Program-made: the position numbers and the translations under genes | The notes under the pieces: model-generated | Told to the model about the DNA's origin: nothing | Seen by the model: only the letters and a program-made list of their open reading frames with translations | Databases searched by the model: none | Shown: piece by piece, positions 51,359 to 63,166 of the stretch | Numbering within the stretch: position 1 is the first letter of the stretch | How the letters are laid out: each line of letters starts with the position of its first letter | Assembly (NCBI GenBank): GCA_905221605.1 | Contig: CAJNDS010002324.1 | Location: 713,501 to 777,500 of the forward strand | Length of the DNA: 64,000 bases | From: Symbiodinium natans | Taxonomy: Eukaryota; Sar; Dinophyceae; Suessiales; Symbiodiniaceae | Direction: 5' to 3'

Positions 51359-54300
51359 CTCCGAGTCGACGCACGGGTTTAGGGTTTAGGGTTGAGGGTT
51401 TAGGGCTTAGGGTTTGTGCGCTTGGAGGTTCATGGGAGTCATGGGTCGATCGTTAGGAGTAGGGTTCTAGGTACCCAACATCTGGTTCTCAGTGTAGTTA
51501 CCATACTTATAGGCCTACTCTACTTGTAACTACCCATGAACCTCCTAGTGGAGATGTAAGTCGATGGACGCTTGGAGCAGCATGCGATGCTCTTGGAGCA
51601 CCGCAACAGAACGGCATCAATATCACTGAGCATGCTGAGGTTATGCGGGCTTGACACGCAGTGCCAGCAACAAACTGGAACTTTAAGGTGCGCACAGAAA
51701 GAAGAGACCCGGGTTGTGGATGACCTCGTTCCGGTAAGGCGGCGAAGTCAACACAAAGCCTATGTGCACCCTACCAGTCAAAGCTCGGGCCTTAGCACAC
51801 CAGGCGCGTCTCAGGGAATTTGTGGGGGTTGACCCTCGGGTCTTTAGATTCGTTGGCCTCCCCATGCTTGCGTTGGAGACTCTGAGGGCGAGACAACCCA
51901 CTTCGGCAGATAAACGATACCCAACCTGCCACTTGCCACAGGCGCCAATGCTTGAATGGATTGATATCGCGAACATCATAATATATATATATATATACAT
52001 GTATATATACGCATATATATATATACACACATAGCGGCTACCTTTATGAGTAACTGTCCGCGAGTCTTCCAAAGATAGAACACCTCTTTCACGCAGCTGG
52101 CAAGGACCGGTGGCCACGCCGCAGGATTGGCAGCGCGGAAGGCTCGTCACGAGTGGAATTCGTCTGATGCTTCAGTCCCGTCTTGGGACGCACCCAAACG
52201 TGTGCTGCCGTGCGCAGGTGGCACATCTTCCGCCGACCTTCGGCTGGGCACTGCCAGTCCCGCCCAGGCGTTTTCCGGAACTTCCCTGCACATGTTGCTA
52301 AACAGCTGTTGCTAATAAAGACGACTACTATGCTGCAAGCTACTCCAACGGATGCTAACCCGCATACAAACCACCAAGGACGTCGACGACAGGTGGTAGG
52401 ACGAGCCCCGCATGGCCGACTCGTAGCCTACCTCTTCTCCCTGCACATGAGACTTTTCGGACATTAAGCTGCGCATGTCTGCGCGCTCCGTCACTCCACG
52501 CCACGCCACGCATGTTTCGCGGCGGGCGCCGTTCACGAATTCCGCTGAGCCTTTGCACATGCCTCACCTTAAAACTCTCCCATCTGATGCTTGTCCCATC
52601 TTGGGACACACCAGAACAAGTAGCAGTTCCTTGGATCATGTTGGCCCGAATTGCCCCAACCCTGCCGCTTGCCCTACCAGTACAGGCCAGCAACGTGCTA
52701 ACACTTCGCAGAGAAGAGCCTGAGAGTGTCTGACATGCTGCCCCTGCAGATCAGGCTCATGTGCCAGCCCTTGTCCCAGCGATTTCGCGTGGGGTCCTCA
52801 GACAAACTCCCAGGGAACGCGCAACCCGAACTACGCACGCCACATCATTCCACCATCGCTCATTGAAGTTATGGGTTTGGCTTAGTGTATGGGTCTACAT
52901 GGTGAACGCCAAGGAATCCAAGGGGCATAGCGGAACGTGTCGAACTTGTCGTTGAATTCTTCGATGTCCAGCTCTCCCACCCACTTCGAGGTGCCCGCCC
53001 TAAGTGCTCAAAGAAACCGGATGCTCACAGTGCTGGCTCACGAGCCATGCCCACTTCACGCACGCGCACACACACACACACACACACATACACATGCACA
53101 GACACAGAGTGAGACCTGCAAAGAGAATAGCAAGAGAGTGTAGCCAACTGGGAGCACCACTCCAAATCGTCCACAACGTAGTTTAGGTCGTCCTTCCATT
53201 CATTTGCCAGCTCATTCCTCCCAGCATGCAATCACACAACACATCACAAAACTGTAAGCCATGAGATTGTCAATCCAGCACGGGGTGCACGGGGGTGTCC
53301 TCGAAACGAAGGCCACGTGTAGGCGCACAATCGGGAGCAGACCATACGCAAATACCACAACGTAGGTCAGATGGGCAGCCTCGTCTTCACGAGCGAGATG
53401 CAACGAGAGCCAGAGATCGAAACGCATCACTTCGGAACTACCTCTGTCTCACTGTCGAGCAGTCTCAAGCGCACTGTGTGAAGATTTTTGCAGCCCAGGG
53501 GCCAGCAAGCACTCCACGACCTGGGATCCAGCTGCTCTCAGCTTCGCATGCTTGACAAAAAGGCTTTCGGAAGCTCTACGCCAGGAACCAGGGCCCGGGC
53601 CCAGTGTTCGGGGCGAAAGAAAGCGGCGAGGAGGTAGACGTCCACGATCAAGCCTCAGTTGGCGAATGACGGACAACAACGGAAATCGTCCATGCGCTGC
53701 AAGAACACGCTCCTCGGACTCGGAATGAAACTAGCCAAGCAACTTCCCGTCACCATCACAGTGAAGACCATCAGCAGGAGGAAAAACTCCTGAGCCCAAC
53801 GCTCTGATGGTTGCCGGGGAAAGGGTCCTATGTAGAGGGCCACATAAGGGCTGCTCACTGTTAAGCCTGCTAAGCTCACGGTTAAGCCAAGCTGCGCGGT
53901 GGTTGTACAAACCGATGCCGTTGAGCAACCATCGGCAGAAATGGTCGTATCCTCGGATTCCAGGCATGCGGCCAGATACACAAGAGCTGGGCTTCATGTG
54001 TATTGCCGACGCCGGCCACGTCCCCGCCAAAATTGCAGGGCAAGGGTCTGCGTATGCGGCGCGGGAACCTCGAGAGAGCACCCCACAAAAAACGCACTGC
54101 AGAAGAACATGGGATGATCACAAGTGTGACGGAGACGGAGGATCATGGCAAAGCCAAGGGGCTGTGACGATTTGTAGGACCGCTCGATGGCTAAGTCCGG
54201 GTACCCTTCCGGAACCATGCCAGGGTCCACTTGGCTGGCGAAGGCCATGAGACCTGCAGGCGAAAGGCAATCAGCTGCCAGGGCACTGCACCAAAGGTCG

Positions 54301-56100
54301 AAGGAAAAAAACAAAACGAGCTCCGGGCCGAATGCCAGCACAAACGGCATGGCCGCTCCAGCGCGGAGAACGTGGAGAGGGCCCATGCCATTCTCACCTC
54401 GTCCGAAACATACTGGGCTACAGTTACGTCCGTGGGCGCGCACGCGTGCTAGCGCATGTCATATAGCTATGCTGGTCTTGCATACTGCTGTGCGACGTGT
54501 ATTTCAGGATATCAGGGCCAAGTCACTCAACAGCGGGCACTGCAAGAAGAACCAGCAGATTGCGCTGCAGAGGAGTGACACCGTCAGGACCACAGGGAGC
54601 AGGCGGGGGTCGAGGTTGTCCCAGCAGGTGGTATTTGCCGCCGGGGCCTTCGCAGCGAAGAGCACGTCGAAACAGAGAATACTGCCTCAAGCCTCAAGCA
54701 CCTGGCCTCCGTCTCTGTTTTGGCGGATGGGGAGCCCATATCCTCCTCCTCACCCTCCATGAAGCGGATTACCTGCAATCACTCTGCAAGTGCAGCTGAG
54801 CCTCCAAGTTGACACGACTTCGATTGCAAGGGTTCGCAGGGCGCGAGCCGCGCAGGGCCTCTTGCACATCGCTGCGCGTGCGCAGGCGGCTCCGGTGTCC
54901 GTTGTTTCCTGCTGCAGAGACAAGGATGAAAGGGTCCAGAAATAACCAGAAACCAGGAGGTCCGCCAAAAAATGGAAGGGCCAAAGGATCAAGCAAAAAC
55001 GACCCCAAGAGGTCGGATGGCCTCGGTGGGTCCTGGAGCTAGGGGACAATGCCATTGCGCTGCGGTCGTTCTCCTGTGCAAACCGCAGGATGGGAAGCTC
55101 ACTGGGAGGTCATGGCATTCTAGTACAACAAGTGTACTTGGAGGTTCATAGATACTTCTAACCCCAATTAGAAGTCGACTTATAACCTACTTAGAGGACT
55201 TAGGGAGATAATTGGAATTATAAGTACCCTGAACCTACAAGTCTACCCACCCCAAACAAAAATCCCCCGGAGGGTGAACGCCATCTTCCACAGGCTGCCG
55301 ACGGCGACGGCCGCCATCGGCATCAGCAGGTCGCTGTGAAGGTCAGAACACTTAGACCACTTAATTGAAAAGGTGAAAGCCAACACCCGGACATCGGAGT
55401 GGGCGAGCTCGACAGCGCTGATCGCTAGCACAACTTCTCAGAATAAAAAAGGAAAAGACCATGTCTATGTAACTACGCCTATCTATCCGCTGGGGCTTCA
55501 GATGCAACATCGCCCGCAGCTTCTTATACGGACGAAGACGCTGCGTGGGAACAGGAACCAGGAACAAGACATCTTCGCCCGCTCTTCAATTAGACGCAAC
55601 ATTCCAACTGTGCACTTTACTTTTGGCCTGAAGATGTCCATGCATACCAATCACTCAACTGTCATGTCATGTGCGCAGCAAGCTTCAAAACAAGCTCCCA
55701 TCCCTGTTTGCCCCACACTGCAGCGCCCACACCTCGCTGAGGTCCGCAGCCGTAGACAGCAACAACTCATCATCGGAGTCCTCACTTCCGGTATCCGTGT
55801 GTGCTCGGCTGTGACTCAACAGACTCTATTCACGCATCCTCAACTCCTTTTGTAATTTTTGCAGGTCATGAGTGAAGCCGTCTGTTCCTATGCTGCTGTG
55901 CCGTTCCGAGGTGCGCTCTCCGCGAGTTGTTGCTGCTGCAGCGCTCGCAAGCATGACGAGGCCATGGCCACAAAGAAAAGAAGTGTCTAAACAACTCGCA
56001 CAGCGGCCTTGAGCTTAAATCAATCCACTGCGCTGGCAATGTTGACAACACAGCAAGTCGCTCCATGGACCCGCAAGGCTTCACAACACAAGGGCGCATC
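51242..56100 (-). CDS. Tandem gene copy 0, multi-pass membrane protein
   Basis: First of three head-to-tail copies. Minus-strand pieces include several transmembrane segments: RLLPVVLTVSLLCSAICWFF (54540-54610), EFFLLLMVFTVMVTGSCLAS (~53740-53790), YVVVFAYGLLPIVRLHVAFV (~53290-53370), WFVCGLASVGVACSIVVFIS (~52310-52370) and YWFLVLFTWLVFLWRFVELE at the 3' end; soluble pieces include GELDIEEFNDKFDTFRYAP and NELANEWKDDLNYVVDDLEW. No family recognised. Compared with the other copies it has a 1-bp loss near 52712 and a stop-producing indel near 51696, and its C-terminal tail exon is missing because array homology ends at ~51265. May be a pseudogene. Confidence 0.5.
51421..51547. mobile_element. 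Foldback element, family B copy 4
   Basis: CTTGGAGGTTCATGGGAG and ACTACCCATGAACCTCCTAG ends; intron of copy 0. Confidence 0.85.
51978..52032. repeat. (TA)n microsatellite in copy 0 intron
   Basis: ATATATATATATATACATGT-type run; copies A and B have only a few TA at this place. Confidence 0.9.
52042..52150 (-). CDS. Copy 0 exon ending in LLIK
   Basis: AAWPPVLASCVKEVFYLWKT, RGQLLIK then GTAGCC donor. Copy B has the same frame; copy A carries one extra A (GTGAAAAGAGG) that breaks it. Confidence 0.55.
55136..55242. mobile_element. Foldback element, family B copy 5
   Basis: ACTTGGAGGTTCATAGATAC and CCCTGAACCTACAAGT ends, interior TTAGAAGTCGACTTATAA. Confidence 0.8.
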
Positions 56101-56109
56101 TAGGTTTCG

Positions 56110-56980
56110 GGCTTTGAGGTCTCATTGGGGCGGGGGGGGGGGGAGGGGGCAGTTCTATATTTCGGGCAAGGGGTATATATTGGCTATGATGATGCAGGCC
56201 GCCTCGCACAAAACCAAGCTTCCAGGCCGAAACCCTACCAAACCCTAAACCCGCAACCACCCCCCACCCCCCCACCCCACCATGAGAAGCCCTAAACCCT
56301 AAACCCTAAACTCCTACTAGACCCTAAACCCTAAACCCTAAACCCTAAATCTTGAACCCTAAAACCTAAACCCTAAACCCCAAACCCTCCCTCCCCCGCC
56401 AAAAATCAGAAGCACCGGCCTGACCATGGCCCCCCAGCTGGGAGGGCGAAGGCAAGGCCCCTCCCCTCCTCTGAGGGCCCCTGAAGCCAGTCTGCCGGAA
56501 GTCATCTCGAGGGTTTAGGGGTTCAGGGTTCAGGGTTTAGGCAGGGTTTAGGGTCTAGGCGGGGTTGAGGGAAGGGTCCCTGACCTGTGGGATCGTGGTT
56601 GATGATAGAATTTTTTGGAGGCCTTTGGGGTTCATGGGGCTAGTCGGATTGATAGGGCTCTGGGGCTTATGTCGGGCTTGGGTTTTGTTGGGGGTGGCGG
56701 GGGCCTGGAAGTTTTTGTAGGGTTTGGTTGGGTTTGGGGCCCAGGAGGGCTCTGAAAGCTCGCAAGAGGGCTGTTCAGGAAGCGCTTGGGCGGATGGGGT
56801 TCGTTTTTTGGGTTTCCCATTTGCTGAACTTATAAACACACTTCAAGCCCTACAGGGCTTCATGGGGAGTTGGCCGTTTGGGCGTGCGGGTGTGCCAGGG
56901 CTTCGCAGGGTCACACTTGGGGGGTTCATATGTCAATGTAGCTCCTTTTAAGGAAGCTATTTTGGGGGGTTCTTATGTAG
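56110..56980. other. Spacer between copies 0 and A
   Basis: Poly-G tract (56131-56150), telomeric variants (56290-56390), and a conserved patch GCTCGCAAGAGGGCTGTTCA (56758) also seen at 62769. No supported exon. Confidence 0.5.
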
Positions 56981-56987
56981 CTCTTTT

Positions 56988-59900
56988 TCAACCCCGCGAT
57001 TCCGCGGCTGCTTGGCTTTGGCTCTCAGTCTGTTCCGCCTCTGTTGGCTCCAGCTCTTCCAGAACATCCTCCACACACGGGCATCTCCCAAAATACGAGT
57101 ACCGCGTTTATACCCCGAATAGAAGAAGAATCCCTAGCTTCAAGGGACCCCCAAAAGGGTACCCCCATTATAATGAGTACCCCCAAAGTCCCGGATGGGG
57201 GTCTGAATGGCCTACTGCTCCAGTTCAACGAACCGCCAGAAGACGAGCCAAGTCAAGAGAACTAGAAACCAGTACCTTTCCGAGTCGACGCACAGGGTTT
57301 GGAGGTTCATGGGTCGTTAGGGTTATAGGTACCCGACATCTTATGGTTATCAGTGTAGTTACCATACTTGGAACCCTACTCTAGATATAGCTACCCATGA
57401 ACCTCCAAGTGGAGATGTAAGTCTGGACGCTTGGAGCAGCATGCGATGCTCTTGGAGCACCGCAACAGAACGGCATCCACATCATTGAGCATTCTGAGCG
57501 TATGCGGGCTTGACAGCCAGTACAAACAACAAACTGGAACTTTGGTGCGCACATGTGCGCACAGAAAGAAGAGACCCGGGTTGTGGATGACCTCACGCCA
57601 GTAGGCAAGGCGACGAAGTCAACACAAAGCCTATGTGCACCCTACCAGTCAGAGCTCTGGCCTTAGCACACCAGCGCATCTCAGGGTTCATGGGGGTCTC
57701 TGTTGACCCTCGGGTCTTTAGATTCACTGGCCTCCCCACGCTTGCTTTGGAGATTCTGAGGGCGAGACAACCCACTTCGGCAGATAAACATACCCAACCT
57801 GCCACTGTATACGGATGCCACAGACGCCGTAACTTGTATGAATTGAAAACATATCATAATATATCGGCTACCTTTGTGAGTGACTGTCCGTGAGTCTTCC
57901 AAAGATAGAACACCTCTTTTCACGCAGCTGGCAAGCACCGGTGGCCACGCCGCAGGATTCGCAGCGTGGAAGGCTCGTCACGAGTGGAATTCGTCTGATG
58001 CATCGGTCCCGTCTTGGGACGCACCCAAACGCGTGCTGCCGTGCGCAGGTGGCACATCTTCCGCCGACCTTCGGCTGGACACTGCCAGTCCCGCCCAGGC
58101 GTTTTCCGGAACTTCCCTGCACATGTTGCTAAACAGCTGTTGCTAATAAAGACGACTATGCTGCAAGCTACTCCAACGGATGCTAACCCGCATACAAACC
58201 ACCAAGGACGTCGACGACAGGTGGTAGGACGAGCCCCGCATGGCCGACTCATAGCCTACCTCTTCTCCCTGCACATGAGACTTTTCGGACATTAAGCTGC
58301 GCATGTCTGCGCGCTCCGTCACTCCACGCCACGCCACGCATGTTTCGCGGCGGGCGCCGTTCACGAATTCCGCTGAGCCTTTGCACATGCCTCACCTTAA
58401 AACTCTCCCATCTGATGCTTGTCCCATCTTCGGACACACCAGAACAAGTAGCAGTTCCTTGGATCATGTTGGCCCGAATTGCCCCAACCCTGCCGCTTGC
58501 CCTACCAGTACAGGCCAGCAACGTGCTAACACTTCGCCAGAGAAGAGCCTGAGAGTGTCTGACATGCTGCCCCTGCAGATCAGGCTCATGTGCCAGCCCT
58601 TGTCCCAGCGATTTCGCGTGGGGTCCTCAGACAAACTCCCAGGGAACGCGCAACCCGAACTACGCACGCCACATCATTCCACCATCGCTCATTGAAGTTA
58701 TGGGTTTGGCTTAGATTGTTTAGTCTACATGGTGAACGCCAAGGAATCCGAGGGGCATAGCGGAAGGTGTCGAACTTGTCGTTGAATTCTTCGATGTCCA
58801 GCTCTCCCACCCACTTCGAGGTGCCCGCCCTAAGTGCGCAAAGAAAACGGATGCTCGCAGTGCTGGCTCACGAGCCATGCCCACTCCACGCACGCACACA
58901 CACACACATACACATGCACAGACACAGAGTGAGACCTGCAAGGAGAATGGCAAGAGAGTGCAGCCAACTTGGAGCACCACTCCAAATCGTCCACAACGTA
59001 ATTGAGGTCGTCCTTCCATTCGTTTGCCAACTCATTCCTCCAAGCATGCAATCACACAAAACTCTAAGCCATGAGATCGTCAATCCAGCACGGGGTGCAC
59101 GGGGGTGTCCTCGAAACGAACGCCACGTGCAGGCGTACAATCGGGAGTAGACCATACGCAAAAACAGCAACGTAGGTCAGATGGGCAGCCTCGTCTTCAC
59201 GAGCGAGATGCAACGAGAGCCAGAACTCGAAATGCATCACTGCGGAACTACCTCTCACTGTCGAGCAGTCTCAAAGTGGTGTGAAGATTTCTGCAGCCCA
59301 GGGGCCAGCAAGCACTCCACGACCTGGGATCCAACTGCTCTCAGCTTCACATGCTTGACAACAAGGCTTTCGGAAGCTATACGCCAGGAGCCAAGGCCCG
59401 GGCCCAGTGCTCGGGGCGAAAGAAAGCGGCGAGGAGGTAGACGTCTACGATCAAGCCTCAGTTGGCGAACGATGGACAACAACGGAGATCTTCCACACAA
59501 AGTGACCGATGCGCTACAAGAACACGCTTCTCGGATTCAGAATGAAACTAGCCAAGCAACTTCCCGTCACCATCACAGTGAAGACCATCAGCAGGAGGAA
59601 AAACTCCTGAGCCCAACGCTCTGATGGTTGCCCCGGAAAGGGTCCTATGTAGAGGGCCACATAAGGGCTGCTCACTGTTAAGCCTATTAAGCTCACGGTT
59701 AAGCCAAGCCGCGCGGTGGTTGTACAAACCGATGCCGTTGAGCAACCATCGGCAGAAATGGTCGTATCCTCGGATTCCAGGCATGCGGCCAGATACACAA
59801 GAGCTGGGCTTCATGTGTATTGCCGTCGCCGGCCACGTCCCCGCCAAAATTGCAGGGCAAGGGTCTGCGTATGCGGCGCGGGAACCTCGAGAGAGCACCC

Positions 59901-62100
59901 CACAAAAAACGCACTGCAAAAGAACATGGGATGATCACAAGTGTGACGGAGACGGAGGATCATGGCAAAGCCAAGGGGCTGTGAGGATTTGTAGGACCGC
60001 TCGATGGCTAGGTCCGGGTACCCTTCCGGAACCATGCCAGGGTCCACTTGGCTGGCGAAGGCCATGAGACCTGCAGGCGAAAGGCAATCAGCTGCCAGGG
60101 CTCTGCACCAAAGGTCGAAGGAAAAAAACAAAACGAGCTCCGGGCCGAATGCCAGCACAAACGGCATGGCCGCTCCAGCGCGGAGAACGTGGAGAGGGCC
60201 CATGCCATTCTCACCTCGTCCGAAACATACTGGGCTACAGTTACGTCCGTGGGCGCGCACGCGTGCTAGCGCATGTCATATAGCTATGCTGGTCTTGCAT
60301 ACTGCTGTGCGACGTGTATTTCAGGATATCAGGGCCAAGTCACTCAACAGCGGGCACTGCAAGAAGAACCAGCAGATTGCGCTGCAGAGGAGTGACACCG
60401 TCAGGACCACAGGGAGCAGGCGGGGGTCGAGGTTGTCCCAGCAGGTGGTATTTGCCGCCGGGGCCTTCGCAGCGAAGAGCACGTCGAAACAGAGAATACT
60501 GCCTCAAGCCTCAAGCACCTGGCCTCCGTCTCTGTTTTGGCGGATGGGGAGCCCATATCCTCCTCCTCACCCTCCATGAAGCGGATCACCTGCAATCACT
60601 CTGCAAGTGCAGCTGAGCCTCCAAGTTGACACGACTTCGATTGCAAGGGTTCGCAGGGCGCGAGCCGCGCAGGGCCTCTTGCACATCGCTGCGCGTGCGC
60701 AGGCGGCTCCGGTGTCCGTTGTTTCCTGCCGCAGAGACAAGGATGAAAGGGTCCAGAAATAACCAGAAACCAGGAGGTCCGCCAAAAAATGGAAGGGCCA
60801 AAGGATCAAGCAAAAACGACCCCAAGAGGTCGGATGGCCTCGGTGGGTTCTGGAGCTGGGGGACAATGCCATTGCGCTGCGGTCGTTCTCCTGTGCAAAC
60901 CGCAGGATGGGAAGCTCACTGGGAGGTCATGGCATTCTAGTACAACAAGTGTACTTGGAGGTTCATAGATACTTCTAACCCCAATTAGAAGTCGACTTAT
61001 AACCTACTTAGAGGACTTAGGGAGATAATGTATACCCACCCCAAACAAAAGTCCCCCGGAGGGTGAACGCCATCTTCCACAGGCTGCCGACGGCGACGGC
61101 CGCCATCGGCATCAGGAGGTCGCTGTGAAGGTCAGAACACTTAGATCACTTAGTTGAAAAGGTGGAAGCCAACACCCGGACATCGGAGTGGGCGAGCTCG
61201 ACAGCGCTGATCGCTAGCACAACTTCTCAGAATAAAAAAAGAAAACGACCATGTCTATGTAATTACGTCTATCTATCCGCTGGGGCTTCAAATGCAACAT
61301 CGCCCTCAGCTTCTTAACAAACGAAGACGGGTTCAACTTGGAGATGGACGACTTGCAGGGATGGACTGCGCAGGGCTTGGAAGGCTCAGCCTCTGGCTGT
61401 TGCGCAGGCGTAGTACTTCATTGTCATTTCGCCAAGCATGCGACTGCTGCAAGACTTGGCTTTCCATGCCATGAACATTCGACATGGGTTTCCTTCACCG
61501 GGGAATCACATGGGCGATGATGTCTCTCAGTTTTGTTGTGTGGGAACAGGAACCAGGAACAAGACAGCTTCGCCCGCTGCTCAATTAGACGCAACATTCC
61601 AACTGTGCACTTTACTTTTGGCCTGAAAATGTCAATTTGCACGCCAATCACTCAACTGTCATGTCATGTGCGCAGCGTGCTCCAACACAAACTCGAATCC
61701 CTGCCCTACACACTGCAGCACCCGCACCTCACTGAGGTCCGCAGCGGTAGACAGCAACAACTCATCATCGGAGTCCTCACTTCCGGTATCCGTGTGCGCT
61801 CGGCTGTGACTCAACAAGCTCTATTCACGCATCCTCGGCGCCTGTTGAAACTACTTTTGCAAGTCATGAGTGAAGCCGTCTGTTCCTATGCTGCTGTGCC
61901 GTTCCGAGGTGCGCTCTCCACGAGTTGTTGCTGCTGCAGCGCTCGCATGCATGCAGAGGCCATGGCAACCAAGGGAAGGAATCTCAAACAACTCACACAG
62001 CCTTGAGGGCCTTGAGCATAAATCAACCCACTGCGCTGGCAATGCTGACAACGCAGCAAGTCGCTCCATGGACCCGCAAGGCTTCACAACACAAGGGCGC
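56988..62100 (-). CDS. Tandem gene copy A, multi-pass membrane protein
   Basis: Full-length unit, ~95% alike copy 0 by eye. Reads CVEDVLEELEPTEAEQTESQ in its acidic tail and MRPCVVKPCGSMERLA near the possible N-terminus (~62100). Lesions against copies 0 and B: an extra A at ~57920, an indel near 57602, and the acceptor before RYWFL changed from GGAG to GGAA (57278). A ~235-bp segment at 61310-61545 is absent from copy 0. Possibly a pseudogene, or my boundaries are off. Confidence 0.5.
57085..57178. mobile_element. Foldback element, family C copy 7
   Basis: CATCTCCCAAAATACGAGTA to GAGTACCCCCAAAGTCCC; in the intron before the C-terminal tail exon of copy A. Confidence 0.75.
57216..57277 (-). 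CDS. Copy A transmembrane exon
   Basis: 62 nt, one codon shorter than copies 0 and B. Donor GAGCA|GTAGGC kept; acceptor AG lost (GGAA|AGG). Confidence 0.5.
57299..57410. mobile_element. Foldback element, family B copy 6
   Basis: TTGGAGGTTCATGGGTCG and CTACCCATGAACCTCCAAGT; the right end, on the minus strand, gives GGAG|GTTCAT as donor. Confidence 0.85.
57403..57600 (-). CDS. Copy A exon
   Basis: EVIHNPGLFFLCAHVRTKVP, VCCLYWLSSPHTLRMLNDVD, AVLLRCSKSIACCSKRPDLH: Cys-rich, open throughout, ending in the family B donor. Confidence 0.6.
60953..61028. mobile_element. Foldback remnant, family B copy 7 (right end deleted)
   Basis: Identical to copy 5 up to GAGATAAT, then the right inverted end is missing. 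Confidence 0.85.
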
Positions 62101-62109
62101 ATCTAGGTT

Positions 62110-63065
62110 TCGGATTTGCGGGCTTTGAGGTCTCATTGGGGGGGGGGGGGTGTAGTTCTATCTTTCGGGCAAGGGGTATATATTGGCTATGGTGATGCAG
62201 GCTGCCTCGCACAAAACCAACCTTCCAGGCCGAAACCCTGCCAAGCCCTAAACCCGCAACCACCCCCCACCCCCCCCCCCCCAAATGAGAAGCCCTAAAC
62301 CCTGAAGCCCTGAAGCCCTAAAGCCTAAACCCCAAACCCTAAAACCCTGAACCCTAAACCCCAAACCCTCAAACCCCAAATCAGAAGCACCGGCCTGACC
62401 ATGGCCCCCAGCTAGGAGGGCGAAGGCAAGGCCCCTCCCCTCTACCAGCCCTCTTAAGGGTCCCTGAAGCCAGTCTGCCGGAAGTCAGGTTTAGGGTTCA
62501 GGGTTTAGGGTTTAGGGTTTCGGGTTTCGGGTTTAGGGTTTGGGGGGTTGACCTGTGGGGGAAGCCATGAGTCCCGGTGTGGGAGTTCATGGGGCTGGTA
62601 GGATTCATAGGATTCATAGGGCTCTACCCAAAGGCTGGGCAGCAGAATGCTCGAATCCCCCTACAGCTACCCAAAAAAAGTACTACATAGCATCCTTTGG
62701 GTAGGGCTCACAGGGTCTTTGTCGGCCTTGCAAGTTTTTGTAGGGTTTGGTTGGGTTTGAGGGCTCTGAAAGCTCGCAAGAGGGCTGTTCAGGAAGCGTT
62801 TGGGCGGATAGAGTCAGGTTTTTTAGGGTTTCCCATTTCCTGAACATGAAAGTCTTTAAAAGCCCTACAGGGCCTCCTGGAGTTAGCCGTTTGGGCGTGC
62901 GGGTGTGCCAGAGCTTGGCAGGGTCACACATGGAAGTGGTGCCAAGCGAAGCAGAGAGCTGCACGCCCTTTCTACTATTTGGTGAAGAACCTGCCCTGCC
63001 ACAAAAACCCTCTCTTGCCCTTTTCAGGAAGTTGGGGGGGGGGGGGGGGGGTTCTTGTGTAGCTC
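62110..63065. other. Spacer between copies A and B
   Basis: Poly-G (62139-62150), poly-C near 62270, telomeric variants 62290-62380 and 62490-62550, the patch GCTCGCAAGAGGGCTGTTCA at 62769 and a G18 tract at ~63034. No supported exon. Confidence 0.5.
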
Positions 63066-63069
63066 TTTT

Positions 63070-63166
63070 TCAACCGCCCGATTCTGCGGCTGCTTGGCTT
63101 TGGCTCTCAGTCTGTTCCGCCTCTGTTGGCTCCAGCTCTTCCAGAACATCCTCCACACACGGGCAT
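63070..63166 (-). CDS. Copy B tail exon
   Basis: 97 nt; acceptor GGGAG|A; CPCVEDVLEELEPTEAEQTE, SQSQAAAESGG and TGA. Acidic cytosolic-type tail after the last transmembrane helix. Confidence 0.65.

Noticed and set aside
54187-54762. 191-residue plus-strand protein, conserved in copy A
   Set aside because: Conservation follows from recent duplication; the minus strand has the transmembrane and splice features.
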